Shown here: positions 14,260 to 22,637 of the stretch, piece after piece
Position numbering within the stretch: the first letter of the stretch is position 1
How the letters are laid out: every line of letters starts with the position of its first letter
Source of the DNA: Bacteroidota bacterium
GTDB taxonomy: Bacteria; Bacteroidota; Bacteroidia; Flavobacteriales; Flavobacteriaceae
Assembly (NCBI GenBank): GCA_023437485.1
Contig: JAEZGB010000007.1
Location: forward strand, 1-41,721
Direction: 5' to 3'
Length of the DNA: 41,721 bases
Translations under genes and position numbers: made by a program
Notes under the pieces: generated by a model
Databases searched by the model: none
What the model was told of the DNA's origin: nothing
What the model saw: only the letters and a program-made list of their open reading frames with translations

Positions 14260-15038
14260 TGATAGAAGTCCAGAACCTTGAAAAATCATTTGGCGAGCAA
14301 AAGGTGCTCAAAGGAATTTCGACTCTGTTTGAGGCCGGAATGACCAACCTGATCATCGGGCAAAGCGGTTCAGGCAAAACGGTGATGCTCAAAACGCTTT
14401 TGGGTATTCACAAGCCCGACGCCGGAACAATAAGTTATGACGGGCGCAGGTATTGGGAAATGGCCGAAGATGAAAAGCGCGAACTTCGTACCGAGATCGG
14501 GATGGTATTCCAGGGAAGTGCGCTGTTTGATTCGATGAACGTGGCCGAGAATGTGGGTTTTCCCCTCAAGATGTTTACCCGCAAGACCAAGAACGAGATC
14601 AAGGAGCGCGTTGAATTTGTTCTTGACCGCGTGAATTTGCAGGACGCGCAAAAGAAACTTCCGTCGGAGCTCTCGGGCGGCATGCAAAAACGGGTCGCGA
14701 TCGCCAGGGCCATCGTCAACAACCCGAAGTATCTTTTTTGCGATGAGCCCAACTCCGGGCTGGACCCCAAGACGGCCATCATGATTGATAACCTGATCCG
14801 CGAGATCACCGCCGAATACAACATCACCACCGTGGTGAACACCCATGATATGAACTCAGTGATGGAAATTGGCGACAAAATTGTTTTCCTGGAACACGGG
14901 GTCAAGGCCTGGGAAGGCGATAAAGAGCAGATATTCCGCACCGACAACGAAGCTGTGGTGGATTTTGTCTATTCATCCGATTTGTTCAAGCGGGTGCGCG
15001 AGGCCTATTTGCGCGACGATGCTAATGCTCGCGGTTGA
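14259..15038 (+). CDS. MlaF-family ABC transporter ATP-binding protein
   Basis: The 259-residue ATPase of the lipid transporter whose permease is encoded immediately upstream (one-base overlap). Walker A is GQSGSGKT (residues ~34-41), the Q loop is VFQGSALFDS, the signature LSGGMQKR, Walker B YLFCDEPNSGLDP, and the H-loop region VVNTHDMNSV. It drives lipid movement at the inner membrane. The last 17 nt of the gene overlap, tail to tail, with the opposite-strand gene for a T9SS-exported protein. Confidence 0.94.
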   Translation: MIEVQNLEKSFGEQKVLKGISTLFEAGMTNLIIGQSGSGKTVMLKTLLGIHKPDAGTISYDGRRYWEMAEDEKRELRTEIGMVFQGSALFDSMNVAENVGFPLKMFTRKTKNEIKERVEFVLDRVNLQDAQKKLPSELSGGMQKRVAIARAIVNNPKYLFCDEPNSGLDPKTAIMIDNLIREITAEYNITTVVNTHDMNSVMEIGDKIVFLEHGVKAWEGDKEQIFRTDNEAVVDFVYSSDLFKRVREAYLRDDANARG

Positions 15039-18000
15039 CGTATACCCATCCGCTTTCATGTGCGCCATCGGCCAGCCGAATTAGGAAATAATAGGCCCCT
15101 GCGGGCAACATCCGGCCCTTAAAGTCCTGCCCGTACCACTCACTGATGTAGTTGGACTTCTCATACACCGTGACACCGTAGCGGTTAAACACCTGCAGGT
15201 TGGCCACCTCAAAACTTTCCAGATCAAATGAGTCGTTCAGGCCATCGTCATTGGGCGATATCCCAAGCGGGATAAGGCATTTAACATTCGCGACTGTAAT
15301 GGAGTGGGAAGATTCGCAACCCGCAGTGGTGCTCAAGGTTACGGAATATTCCCCCGGTGAACCTGACGAAATGTCAACCGGGTTCCCGGACGCCGTAAAA
15401 CCGCCCGGCCCACTCCAGCTGTATTCCACTTCCATTGGATCAAAAGAATTTTCAATAGCTTGCGCGCTCAGCCATCGCACTGCGCCTTCGCATCCCGAAT
15501 TCACCATTGCCATTGGCGGAGCCTGGATTTCAACCTGAACGCTTACAGGCAGTGTGGCGCATTCTCCCAAGTTGGCCGTCACCCAATAAATTCCCGAATT
15601 TTCAGGTTGGCCCTGCTCAATATGGAGTTCCTGACCGCTGAATTGCGAACCGTCGGGCAATGTCCAGGTGTATTGATAGGAAGGGTCGCCAAGGGCTGTA
15701 AGAATGATGGCGCTTCCCGCACAACCCGCACCCGCGGATGTTGCCGTAATTTGGGACGGTGCCTGGGAGAGGTTAACGCTGGTTTGCACCGTCTGGCTTC
15801 CGCAATCATTGGCCACGGTGTAATTAAAAAGATAGATTCCAGGCTCCAGCCCGGCTGGATCCCAGGAGTTTCCGGTAACGCTTCCGCCTGAAAGCGCTTC
15901 CCACTCTCCGCCCTGGTCAAAAGGCGCGGCCACTAATGTGTATAAATCAAGGGGGGCCGACAGGCAATGAACGGTGGGGTTTGGCGCGCCTGCCTGCACG
16001 GGGGCTGTGCCTTCGGGAACGGTAAATTGCAGGTTTTGCAGGATACACGATTGAGGGTTATTGCCGGAAATCACAACGGTATAAACACCGGCGTTACCGC
16101 TTGAAAATTCGTCAAATTCAAGCGATGCACCGGTTGACAGGATTTCGGCCGGATTGCTGTTGGCAAACCACTGGTAGTTCAGGAACGGAAATGGCGGAAC
16201 CGAAAGCGCCGCGGTTTGCCCGACACAGAACCCGGTTGCCGATATAACGAAGGCAAAGGGTTCGGCGATGCTAAACTGGCGGTTTACAATATTGTTGCAG
16301 CCGTCGCGCACCTCAAAGTTATACTGCGCCGGTTCAAGCCCCGTAAAAACATTTGAGGTCCCGTTGTTTACAACAAATGGCTCCCCGTTTTTTTGAGTAA
16401 TGCGGTATTGCAATACGGGCATTCCCTGGGCTTCGACGATGACATCAAAATCCCCGTTTGAACACGAAAAGCTGAATACGTTGGTAATTTCAGGGAGGTT
16501 GTTGAATTCAAACTCGTGAATCACATCAAAACAATCGACAAACGAAAAAGACCCTCCTGCCAGGGCAATGTACATCTTTATGATCCTGAATTGCCCCATC
16601 ATTGAAAAATTCAAATTATTGGTGCCATTGTTCAGAATGATCGCATTTTCGTCATCAAGTGAGGTCCCCGGATTATAGGCTTGCTGGGTGATTGGATGGC
16701 CCCAATAATCGAGGTCAGGGAAATAACGCTGCAACCAATAGCTCGCGCCCATGGCGTTGGTCTGCGTGTTGAAAAACAGGTTAAAAGTCCCACACAATTC
16801 GGTAATATCGACGGTGGTCTGGGTTTGGTATCCCGCAACCGAGGCGTTAACAGTGGCAAGATCGCCACACTCATTCGACACCTCAAACTGGTAATTCCCG
16901 GCGGGAAGATTGTTTAGGGCAAGAACGCTATTGAAAGGATTGATTTGCGATGTGTAATCGGCCGGCAGCGTTACCGCAAAACCTGCAGGTGCCGCAAGCA
17001 ATATTGCGGTCTGAATTCCGCCTTGCAAAACCAGGCCGCCCACGCCCGCCCCGCAACCGGGCACCACCGACGCCGAAGGCGTAAACCCGCCGCTGCCTTC
17101 CACCACTACAACTGAAAGCTCATGCTCTTCCCCGCAAATATCCTTGACCGTGAAAACATATTCTCCCGGCGGCACGCCCGGTATAATTACCATGTTTCCC
17201 TGGATCTGCGCGGTAAAATCTCCCGGGACAAGACCCTGGTAAGCCGCAGGTGCTTCAATCAGGATTACTTCGCTGACATTGGAAACGATGATGTTTGCCC
17301 CGTCACAGCCCGAAGCGCTGGTTGTTGCCTGCGGATCGGCGGTCTCGGCGGCGATGATATAACTGGTGGAGAATTGATTGCCGCAATTGTCGGTAATGTC
17401 TACGGTATAAGAAAAAACCTCGCCTTCAAAAAAGGGCACCGTCTGCTCAAAAACCACCGTCCCCGAATCATCGTCCGGACCGGTGAGCACCGCGCTGATC
17501 AGGATGGGTTCGCCCTGGGGCGGATTTACCGTGATTTCAACCGTCATGGGATAAGCGGCCATCATCCCCGGGGCGGGCCCGAACTGTATTGACAAATGGA
17601 TATTTTCGCAATCCATTACCGTATTCTCAAAAGACCCGAAATTGATCCCACTGTTGCCTTCAAGCAGGGTGTAGGTCTGGACCCATCCCTCGCCGCAAGA
17701 GTCAATCACCCTGATCTCGTAAACGCCGGCCACAAGCCCCTCAAGAACATTGGAGGTTTGCGGCGCAAGGGTGACCGGGCCTGAAATTATTTCATATGAT
17801 ACGGCCGTTCCCTGGGACACATTGACCGTGATGGTTCCCGGCACGCCGCACAACGGTCGTGTGGACGAGAATCCATATGCCAGATTAACAATTGAATTGG
17901 CAATGACCGCATCGGCAGACTGGCTTTCGGTAGTGCCGTCAACAGTCACATTGGCAATCACACGATAGGTGCCGGCAGTAAGCCCTCCAAGGAAATTTGT

Positions 18001-18228
18001 GGCCTGTGTTGACACATCGTCAGTGAGGTCAGGAAGTTTGTAGATGGTATAGATGATGCTCGATCCCGCCGGTGCATCGGCAACCGAAAATGTGAGCGTC
18101 CCGTTGCCGGTGCATGTTTCGGGAGTGGCTGATACCGTGAGCGAAAACGCCATTGACCCCGCGTGCACGCCGGTAAACAGCAACAAAAAGAAAGCAAAAA
18201 AGTAATTTTTCACATGCCTGATTTTCAT
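15022..18228 (-). CDS. Large T9SS client protein with gliding-motility-associated C-terminal domain (type B)
   Basis: A 1068-residue surface or secreted protein. The N terminus is a Sec signal peptide (MKIRHVKNYFFAFFLLLFTG...). The body is a series of roughly 80-100-residue beta-sandwich modules that repeat phrases like GLVAGVYEIRVIDSCGE, VPPGEYVFTVKDICGE and NLPAGNYQFEVSNECGD, each with paired cysteines. Later come Ig/PKD-like modules (YQWFANSN, YQYTWTLPDGS, VEYSWSGPGGF). The last ~85 residues, from GISPNDDGLNDSFDLESFEV to the end GWVYVNREH, match the T9SS type B sorting domain (CHU_C-like). The body resembles adhesin or filament proteins; no catalytic motif is evident. A PorP/SprF-like partner, often adjacent to type B clients, is absent here. 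Confidence 0.92.
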   Translation of the reverse strand: MKIRHVKNYFFAFFLLLFTGVHAGSMAFSLTVSATPETCTGNGTLTFSVADAPAGSSIIYTIYKLPDLTDDVSTQATNFLGGLTAGTYRVIANVTVDGTTESQSADAVIANSIVNLAYGFSSTRPLCGVPGTITVNVSQGTAVSYEIISGPVTLAPQTSNVLEGLVAGVYEIRVIDSCGEGWVQTYTLLEGNSGINFGSFENTVMDCENIHLSIQFGPAPGMMAAYPMTVEITVNPPQGEPILISAVLTGPDDDSGTVVFEQTVPFFEGEVFSYTVDITDNCGNQFSTSYIIAAETADPQATTSASGCDGANIIVSNVSEVILIEAPAAYQGLVPGDFTAQIQGNMVIIPGVPPGEYVFTVKDICGEEHELSVVVVEGSGGFTPSASVVPGCGAGVGGLVLQGGIQTAILLAAPAGFAVTLPADYTSQINPFNSVLALNNLPAGNYQFEVSNECGDLATVNASVAGYQTQTTVDITELCGTFNLFFNTQTNAMGASYWLQRYFPDLDYWGHPITQQAYNPGTSLDDENAIILNNGTNNLNFSMMGQFRIIKMYIALAGGSFSFVDCFDVIHEFEFNNLPEITNVFSFSCSNGDFDVIVEAQGMPVLQYRITQKNGEPFVVNNGTSNVFTGLEPAQYNFEVRDGCNNIVNRQFSIAEPFAFVISATGFCVGQTAALSVPPFPFLNYQWFANSNPAEILSTGASLEFDEFSSGNAGVYTVVISGNNPQSCILQNLQFTVPEGTAPVQAGAPNPTVHCLSAPLDLYTLVAAPFDQGGEWEALSGGSVTGNSWDPAGLEPGIYLFNYTVANDCGSQTVQTSVNLSQAPSQITATSAGAGCAGSAIILTALGDPSYQYTWTLPDGSQFSGQELHIEQGQPENSGIYWVTANLGECATLPVSVQVEIQAPPMAMVNSGCEGAVRWLSAQAIENSFDPMEVEYSWSGPGGFTASGNPVDISSGSPGEYSVTLSTTAGCESSHSITVANVKCLIPLGISPNDDGLNDSFDLESFEVANLQVFNRYGVTVYEKSNYISEWYGQDFKGRMLPAGAYYFLIRLADGAHESGWVYVNREH

Positions 18229-18265
18229 GGCAAGATACTTTTTTTAACAATTGGTTGCGTAAGAA

Positions 18266-19327
18266 TCAGCGCGTGGCATTGGCCAGCCCGGTAATCCGTT
18301 TGATTTCCTGCTCCTTGCCTTTGGGATAAATGAGCAACACGTCTTCCCTGTCCACAATGATATAATCGTGGAGCCCATCAATGACGATCAGCTTTTTGGC
18401 ATCGGTGCGGATAATGTTGTTGGAGGCGTTTTCCAGGTAAGTGTGGGCGTTCACAACTGCATTGTTGTGCAGGTCTTTGGGCAGCTTTTCATGCAGGGAT
18501 CCCCAGGTACCTAAATCGTTCCAGTCAAACGAGGCCGGAAGTACGTAAACATTCTCCGCTCGCTCTAAAATGGCATAGTCGATGGAAATATCTTCGGCCT
18601 GTGCATAATATTCGTTGATGAAGTCCTGTTCGCCGGGCGTATTGTAGGCGTTTTGGCCCTTCGCAAACAAGGAAACCATTTGAGGAGCGTAGCGTTCAAA
18701 AGCCCTGAAAATGCTTTGGGCGCTCCAGATGAAAATTCCGCCGTTCCACAAAAAGTTACCACTTTCAACAAATGTGCGTGCGGTTTCATAATCGGGTTTT
18801 TCCCTGAATTGCGCCACCTTGACAATGTCCTGATCGCCCGGTTCACATTCGATATAGCCGTACCCCGTGTTGGGAAACGTTGGCCGGATGCCCAGGGTCA
18901 TCAGCGCGTCATTGCTGGCACAGAAGTCAAAGCACCTTTGAAGATCACCGCAAAACGCTTGCTCATCCTCGATCCAGTGATCACTAGGCGCCACCACCAC
19001 CAGGGCTTCAGGATCGGCCTGCCTGATTTTCATTGTCGCATAAAGGATGCAGGGCGCGGTATTGCGCATCGCCGGTTCAAGGAGCACCTGCGCCGGGTCA
19101 ACCATCGGCAACTGATCCAACACAATTTGGCTGTAACGCTCGTTGGTCAGGATCAGGATATTTTGGGCAGGGATGATTTGCGACAGCCTTGAGAATGTTT
19201 TTTGGATAAGCGTTTCACCTGATCCCAACATATCGTGGAATTGCTTTGGAAAATCAGATGTGCTCACGGGCCAGAACCGGGAACCGACGCCGCCCGCCAT
19301 CAATACGGCGTAATAGTGTTTGTTCAT
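18266..19327 (-). CDS. manC: Mannose-1-phosphate guanylyltransferase
   Basis: A 353-residue nucleotidyltransferase making GDP-mannose from mannose-1-phosphate and GTP. The N-terminal signature LMAGGVGSRFWPVSTSDFPKQF binds the nucleotide. VVAPSDHWI supplies the metal aspartate, FREKPD and FLWNGGIFIW the sugar site, and SFDWNDLGTWGSL is typical of this family. It is the short, monofunctional form without the C-terminal isomerase domain. Its start overlaps the stop of the SprT-like gene by four bases (ATGA), so it is the last gene of the SDR-sprT-manC operon. The product feeds surface polysaccharide or glycoprotein synthesis. Confidence 0.93.
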   Translation of the reverse strand: MNKHYYAVLMAGGVGSRFWPVSTSDFPKQFHDMLGSGETLIQKTFSRLSQIIPAQNILILTNERYSQIVLDQLPMVDPAQVLLEPAMRNTAPCILYATMKIRQADPEALVVVAPSDHWIEDEQAFCGDLQRCFDFCASNDALMTLGIRPTFPNTGYGYIECEPGDQDIVKVAQFREKPDYETARTFVESGNFLWNGGIFIWSAQSIFRAFERYAPQMVSLFAKGQNAYNTPGEQDFINEYYAQAEDISIDYAILERAENVYVLPASFDWNDLGTWGSLHEKLPKDLHNNAVVNAHTYLENASNNIIRTDAKKLIVIDGLHDYIIVDREDVLLIYPKGKEQEIKRITGLANATR

Positions 19328-19929
19328 GATGTTTTTGTGGGAATCAGTTCAACTTCGGCATTTGGATTAAAGAGATACACCTTTCCGGTGCCAACCTCCT
19401 CACATTCAAACCGCTTGGTTCGTTGCGCGCCTTTGCGGAAGATCCTTCCATTGGGAATGCGGAACATTGTTCCGTACGGCAGCTCAAAGATATAATTTTT
19501 ATCGGTGCGCGGGTCATATTCCTTGAGCGCCAGCGAAAGTGTGGCATCAGTATCACTGCTTGCTGCAGGATTTCTGAAGTGCCGGGCCAGCAAAGGCAAA
19601 AGCCTGGCGGGAAAGATCTCAGGGCGGATGAACGGTGTCATCAATATTTTAAAGCACAGTTTCCACTCCTCGCCATGAGGTTTGATCTGACGCCCGTACC
19701 GTTCAAAAGCAACCAGGTGCGCTATTTCATGCACCAATGTGATCAGGAAACGGTATTTGTTTAACGTGCCGTTTACCGTGATCTCATGCCTGCCCTGATG
19801 ACTGCGGTAATCGCCATGCCGGGTCAGTCGCTGGTTCACCACCTTTAGATGGACACCGTTGGCCACAATGAGTTCAAACGCCGGTTTTACGGCGTGTTCC
19901 GGCAGATATTTCGCAAGTACATCGTTCAC
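19324..19929 (-). CDS. SprT-like zinc metalloprotease-domain protein
   Basis: A 201-residue protein of the SprT-like family. It has the zinc motif HEIAH in ITLVHEIAHLVAFERYGRQ followed by KPHGEEW, where the second histidine and glutamate complete the site. The C-terminal segment KRFECEEVGTGKVYLFNPNAEVELIP forms a small beta domain. There is no in-frame ATG near the domain start. The chosen GTG at 19929 gives VNDVLAKYLPEHAVKPAFELI at the family's expected N terminus and starts 11 nt after the SDR stop; the only upstream in-frame ATG (20040) would run 100 nt into the SDR gene. Eukaryotic relatives act on DNA-protein crosslinks; the bacterial role is unclear. Confidence 0.82.
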   Translation of the reverse strand: MNDVLAKYLPEHAVKPAFELIVANGVHLKVVNQRLTRHGDYRSHQGRHEITVNGTLNKYRFLITLVHEIAHLVAFERYGRQIKPHGEEWKLCFKILMTPFIRPEIFPARLLPLLARHFRNPAASSDTDATLSLALKEYDPRTDKNYIFELPYGTMFRIPNGRIFRKGAQRTKRFECEEVGTGKVYLFNPNAEVELIPTKTS

Positions 19930-19939
19930 AAAAGCATCC

Positions 19940-20614
19940 TTATGGCGTGGTGGTCGAGACTTGCAGCACCTTGCCGTTGAAGTAACGTTGTTTATCCAAT
20001 ACAAAATCGGCAATGAACCCGGCCATTTCGCTGGCGTCAATAGGTGCCTTGTAACCCGGGAACGCTCCGGCCAGCATTTCAGTATTGACCGATCCCAGCG
20101 CCAGTGTGTTGAAGCTGACGCCGCGGTCGCGAAATTCTTCGGCGAGCAATTCCATCAGCGTGATTACCGCACCCTTGCTGGAGGAATAGGCTGACAGCCC
20201 CGCGAATTTCACGCTGCCCTGGATCCCGCCCATGCTGCTAATTGCCACCACATGGCTTCCCTTGGCAAGGTGTGGAAGAGCGATCCGGGTCAGTTCGGCA
20301 ACAGCAAAGACATTGACCCGGTAAATCTGTTCAAAATCCCCGGGCGTTGTCTGTTCAAAAGGTTTAAGCGCCATTGCCCCGGCATTGTGGACAATGGCGT
20401 CCACCCGACCCCATGAATCCAGCACTCCCGTGATATCCTGAATTGAACCCGAATCGGCCAAATCAACTGAAAGACATGTAATGTTTGGATTTCCCAGCAA
20501 TTCGCCGGCAGTAGTCCGTGAAAGGGCCAAAATCCGATGACCCAGCCCGGCCAGGTGCAGCGCCAGTTGCAAACCGATCCCGCGGCTGGTGCCTGTGATG
20601 ATGATGTGCTTCAT
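19940..20614 (-). CDS. Short-chain dehydrogenase/reductase
   Basis: A 224-residue classical SDR with an NAD(P)-binding Rossmann fold. The cofactor motif TGTSRGIG is at residues 8-15, HNAG follows in the middle (IVHNAGAM), and the catalytic Ser-Tyr-Lys triad is in ISSMGGIQGSVKFAGLSAYSSSKGA. The short length and PGxxxTEM-like NTEMLAG segment are normal. The substrate is not predictable. It is the first gene of an apparent operon with the sprT-like gene and manC. Its -7 box TATCTTCG lies exactly 4 nt upstream of the ATG, suggesting a leaderless message. Confidence 0.9.
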   Translation of the reverse strand: MKHIIITGTSRGIGLQLALHLAGLGHRILALSRTTAGELLGNPNITCLSVDLADSGSIQDITGVLDSWGRVDAIVHNAGAMALKPFEQTTPGDFEQIYRVNVFAVAELTRIALPHLAKGSHVVAISSMGGIQGSVKFAGLSAYSSSKGAVITLMELLAEEFRDRGVSFNTLALGSVNTEMLAGAFPGYKAPIDASEMAGFIADFVLDKQRYFNGKVLQVSTTTP

Positions 20615-20618
20615 GCCG

Positions 20619-20626
20619 CGAAGATA
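20619..20626 (-). promoter_or_regulatory. -7-like box 4 nt before the SDR start codon
   Basis: On the minus strand TATCTTCG (one base from TAnnTTTG) is followed by CGGC and then the ATG. The spacing is identical to that at 9743 and 22626. Confidence 0.45.
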
Positions 20627-20661
20627 ATCAATCCCCGTGGCGTATCAATGGCTTAGGTTAT

Positions 20662-21354
20662 TTACCGCACCCGCAACACATTGGTTTTGCGATTGATCAG
20701 ATCGACGTGCCTGACAATGATTCCTGCGGCGAACAACCTGGCCTGAGTAATGCTCACGGTCCTGATAAACCCCCGGTCAATTACAAGTTCTTCCTGCTGG
20801 CCAGATCCCGTACGGGCGTGAAATTGCAACAGTGCATCGGGCGTGGGCGCACCTTTGGCCAACAATTCGGCAAACCACCGGCCGCGCGTTTCGCGTTGTC
20901 CCGGGCCATATAGCGGCGATGACGACCAAATATGCGAGGTTTTACAGTCAAGCTCCTGATGATGCTTTTGGCCACCGTCCCAGACAAATTGATCAAGGCG
21001 GTTCCCGGTGTAATAAATCATCGTAAAAGGTTCAATGCCCTCGGTGTCCAGCAAATCCCAACCTGTCGGTGTCGGTTCCCCGGTAAAGAAATCCAGAAGC
21101 AACAGGCCCCGGCGTCGCCTGTAGGGAGGTTTGCAAACATGCTTTTCAAAACCCCCGTTCATCAGCACGGCTGCTCGCCCATCGCTGTCAAGTACGAACC
21201 ACGTCCCTCCCGCTGCAGGCTCCTTTGGATATACTACCCGGCGGTTGTTATAGTGGTGAAAAACGGGCGGATGCGATGCCCTGCCCGGTTGCTCGTCACG
21301 ATTTGAGGTGATAATCACGCCTTGCGGGTCCGGAAAAAAAGTAACCGTGCACAT
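20662..21354 (-). CDS. NRDE family protein
   Basis: A 230-residue protein of the NRDE (TANGO2-like) family, named for the motif seen here in ITSNRDEQPGRAS. It begins MCTVTFFPD; Cys2 would become the N-terminal nucleophile if the protein is an Ntn-hydrolase, as the fold suggests. Further family features are GGTWFVLDSDGRAAVLMNGG and TSHIWSSSPLYGP. The biochemical role of bacterial members is unsettled; the animal homologue affects lipid or haem handling. It sits alone between the SDR operon and the acyl-CoA dehydrogenase gene, with no clear -7 box, and may be reached by read-through. Confidence 0.85.
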   Translation of the reverse strand: MCTVTFFPDPQGVIITSNRDEQPGRASHPPVFHHYNNRRVVYPKEPAAGGTWFVLDSDGRAAVLMNGGFEKHVCKPPYRRRRGLLLLDFFTGEPTPTGWDLLDTEGIEPFTMIYYTGNRLDQFVWDGGQKHHQELDCKTSHIWSSSPLYGPGQRETRGRWFAELLAKGAPTPDALLQFHARTGSGQQEELVIDRGFIRTVSITQARLFAAGIIVRHVDLINRKTNVLRVR

Positions 21355-21367
21355 TTATGTTTAAGTA

Positions 21368-21392
21368 TTAAAAAAACCCGGCGAACCGGGCT
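21368..21392 (-). terminator. Terminator of the acyl-CoA dehydrogenase gene
   Basis: On the minus strand CCCGG and CCGGG arms (21377-21381 and 21386-21390) enclose a 4-nt loop and are followed by seven T, four bases after the gene's stop codon. Confidence 0.85.
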
Positions 21393-21396
21393 TGCT

Positions 21397-22539
21397 TTAG
21401 TCTTTCAGGACACTTCTGGAGATCACGATTTTTTGGATCTCGGAGGTTCCCTCGTAAATCTGGGTGATTTTGGCATCGCGCATCATCCGTTCGACGTGGT
21501 ATTCCTTGACATATCCGTTGCCGCCGTGAATCTGGACCGCCTCGACCGCCGTATCCATGGCCACCTGTGATGCAAAAAGCTTCGCCATCGCGCCGCTCAA
21601 ATCATAATTGCGCCCCATATCCTTATCCCAGGCAGCCTTCATGCAAAGATGCCGCGCGGCCTCAATATTGACGGCCATGTCAGCAAGTTTAAAGGCGATG
21701 GCCTGATGATGCATGATTTCTTTCCCAAACGCCTTGCGCTCTTTTGAATACTTAAGGGCAAGTTCATACGCGCCCGATGCAATCCCGAGCGCCTGCGAAG
21801 CAATCCCGATCCGGCCGCCGGAAAGCGTTTTCATGGCGAAGGTGAACCCAAAACCATCGTCACCGATCCTATTCTCCTTGGGAACCTTTACATCGGTAAA
21901 CATCAGCGAGTGCGTGTCGGAACCGCGGATTCCCATCTTTTGCTCTTTTGGCCCGATTTCAAAGCCGGGCATTCCGCGCTCCACAATGAGAGCGTTGATC
22001 CCTTTGTGCTTCTTGTCAACGTCGGTTTGGGCAATTACAAGGTAAACCGATGCCGATTTCCCGTTGGTGATCCAGTTCTTGGTGCCGTTCAAAAGATAAT
22101 GGTCGCCCATGTCAATTGCGGTTGTTTTTTGCGAAGTGGCATCGCTCCCCGCCTCAGGTTCTGACAAGCAAAATGCGCCAATAATTTCACCCGACGCCAG
22201 TCGCGGGAGGTACTTTTGCTTTTGCTCTTCAGTTCCGTATGCCTGCAGTCCCCAGCATACCAGTGAATTGTTCACCGACATAACCACTGAGGCTGATGCA
22301 TCGACCTTTGAAATTTCCTCCATGGCGATCACGTAGGAAATGGTATCAAGACCGCTTCCGCCGTACTTTGGATCAACCATCATCCCCATAAAACCAAGTT
22401 CGCCCATTTTCTTGATTTGCTCGGCTGGAAACTCCTGCTTTTCGTCGCGTTCAATCACGCCGGGGAGCAATTCGTTTTGGGCAAAATCGCGAGCGGCCTG
22501 TTGGATCATCAAATGTTCTTCGGTAAGGGTAAAATCCAT
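21397..22539 (-). CDS. Acyl-CoA dehydrogenase (short-chain / butyryl-CoA type)
   Basis: A 380-residue FAD enzyme that introduces the alpha-beta double bond into acyl-CoA. The FAD/substrate segments AFCLSEPEAGSDA and TKNWITNGKSA are intact, as is the second FAD region HGGNGYVKEYHVERMMRDAKI. The catalytic base is Glu363 in IYEGTSEIQKIVISR, the position used by short- and medium-chain enzymes. Length and sequence are closest to the butyryl-CoA dehydrogenase type, so fatty or branched-chain acid catabolism is likely. The exact chain length cannot be read from the sequence. It is divergent from anmK. Confidence 0.92.
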   Translation of the reverse strand: MDFTLTEEHLMIQQAARDFAQNELLPGVIERDEKQEFPAEQIKKMGELGFMGMMVDPKYGGSGLDTISYVIAMEEISKVDASASVVMSVNNSLVCWGLQAYGTEEQKQKYLPRLASGEIIGAFCLSEPEAGSDATSQKTTAIDMGDHYLLNGTKNWITNGKSASVYLVIAQTDVDKKHKGINALIVERGMPGFEIGPKEQKMGIRGSDTHSLMFTDVKVPKENRIGDDGFGFTFAMKTLSGGRIGIASQALGIASGAYELALKYSKERKAFGKEIMHHQAIAFKLADMAVNIEAARHLCMKAAWDKDMGRNYDLSGAMAKLFASQVAMDTAVEAVQIHGGNGYVKEYHVERMMRDAKITQIYEGTSEIQKIVISRSVLKD

Positions 22540-22583
22540 TTTATGCTGGTGAAATAAAGGTTTAACGATTTGAAAAATGTGGC

Positions 22584-22591
22584 CAAATATA
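22584..22591 (-). promoter_or_regulatory. -7 box for the acyl-CoA dehydrogenase gene
   Basis: On the minus strand TATATTTG matches TAnnTTTG and ends 44 nt before the ATG at 22539. Confidence 0.5.
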
Positions 22592-22625
22592 CTTTTTAAA
22601 AGTCATATTTTATGCATTTCATTCG

Positions 22626-22633
22626 TAATTTTG
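22626..22633 (+). promoter_or_regulatory. -7 box 4 nt before anmK
   Basis: TAATTTTG matches TAnnTTTG and is followed by four bases (AAGC) and the anmK ATG at 22638, which predicts a leaderless transcript. Confidence 0.5.
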
Positions 22634-22637
22634 AAGC

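Noticed and set aside
17122..17592. Open frame of 156 codons on the plus strand inside the T9SS client gene
   Set aside because: Antisense to a strongly supported gene and lacking any domain or start signal.
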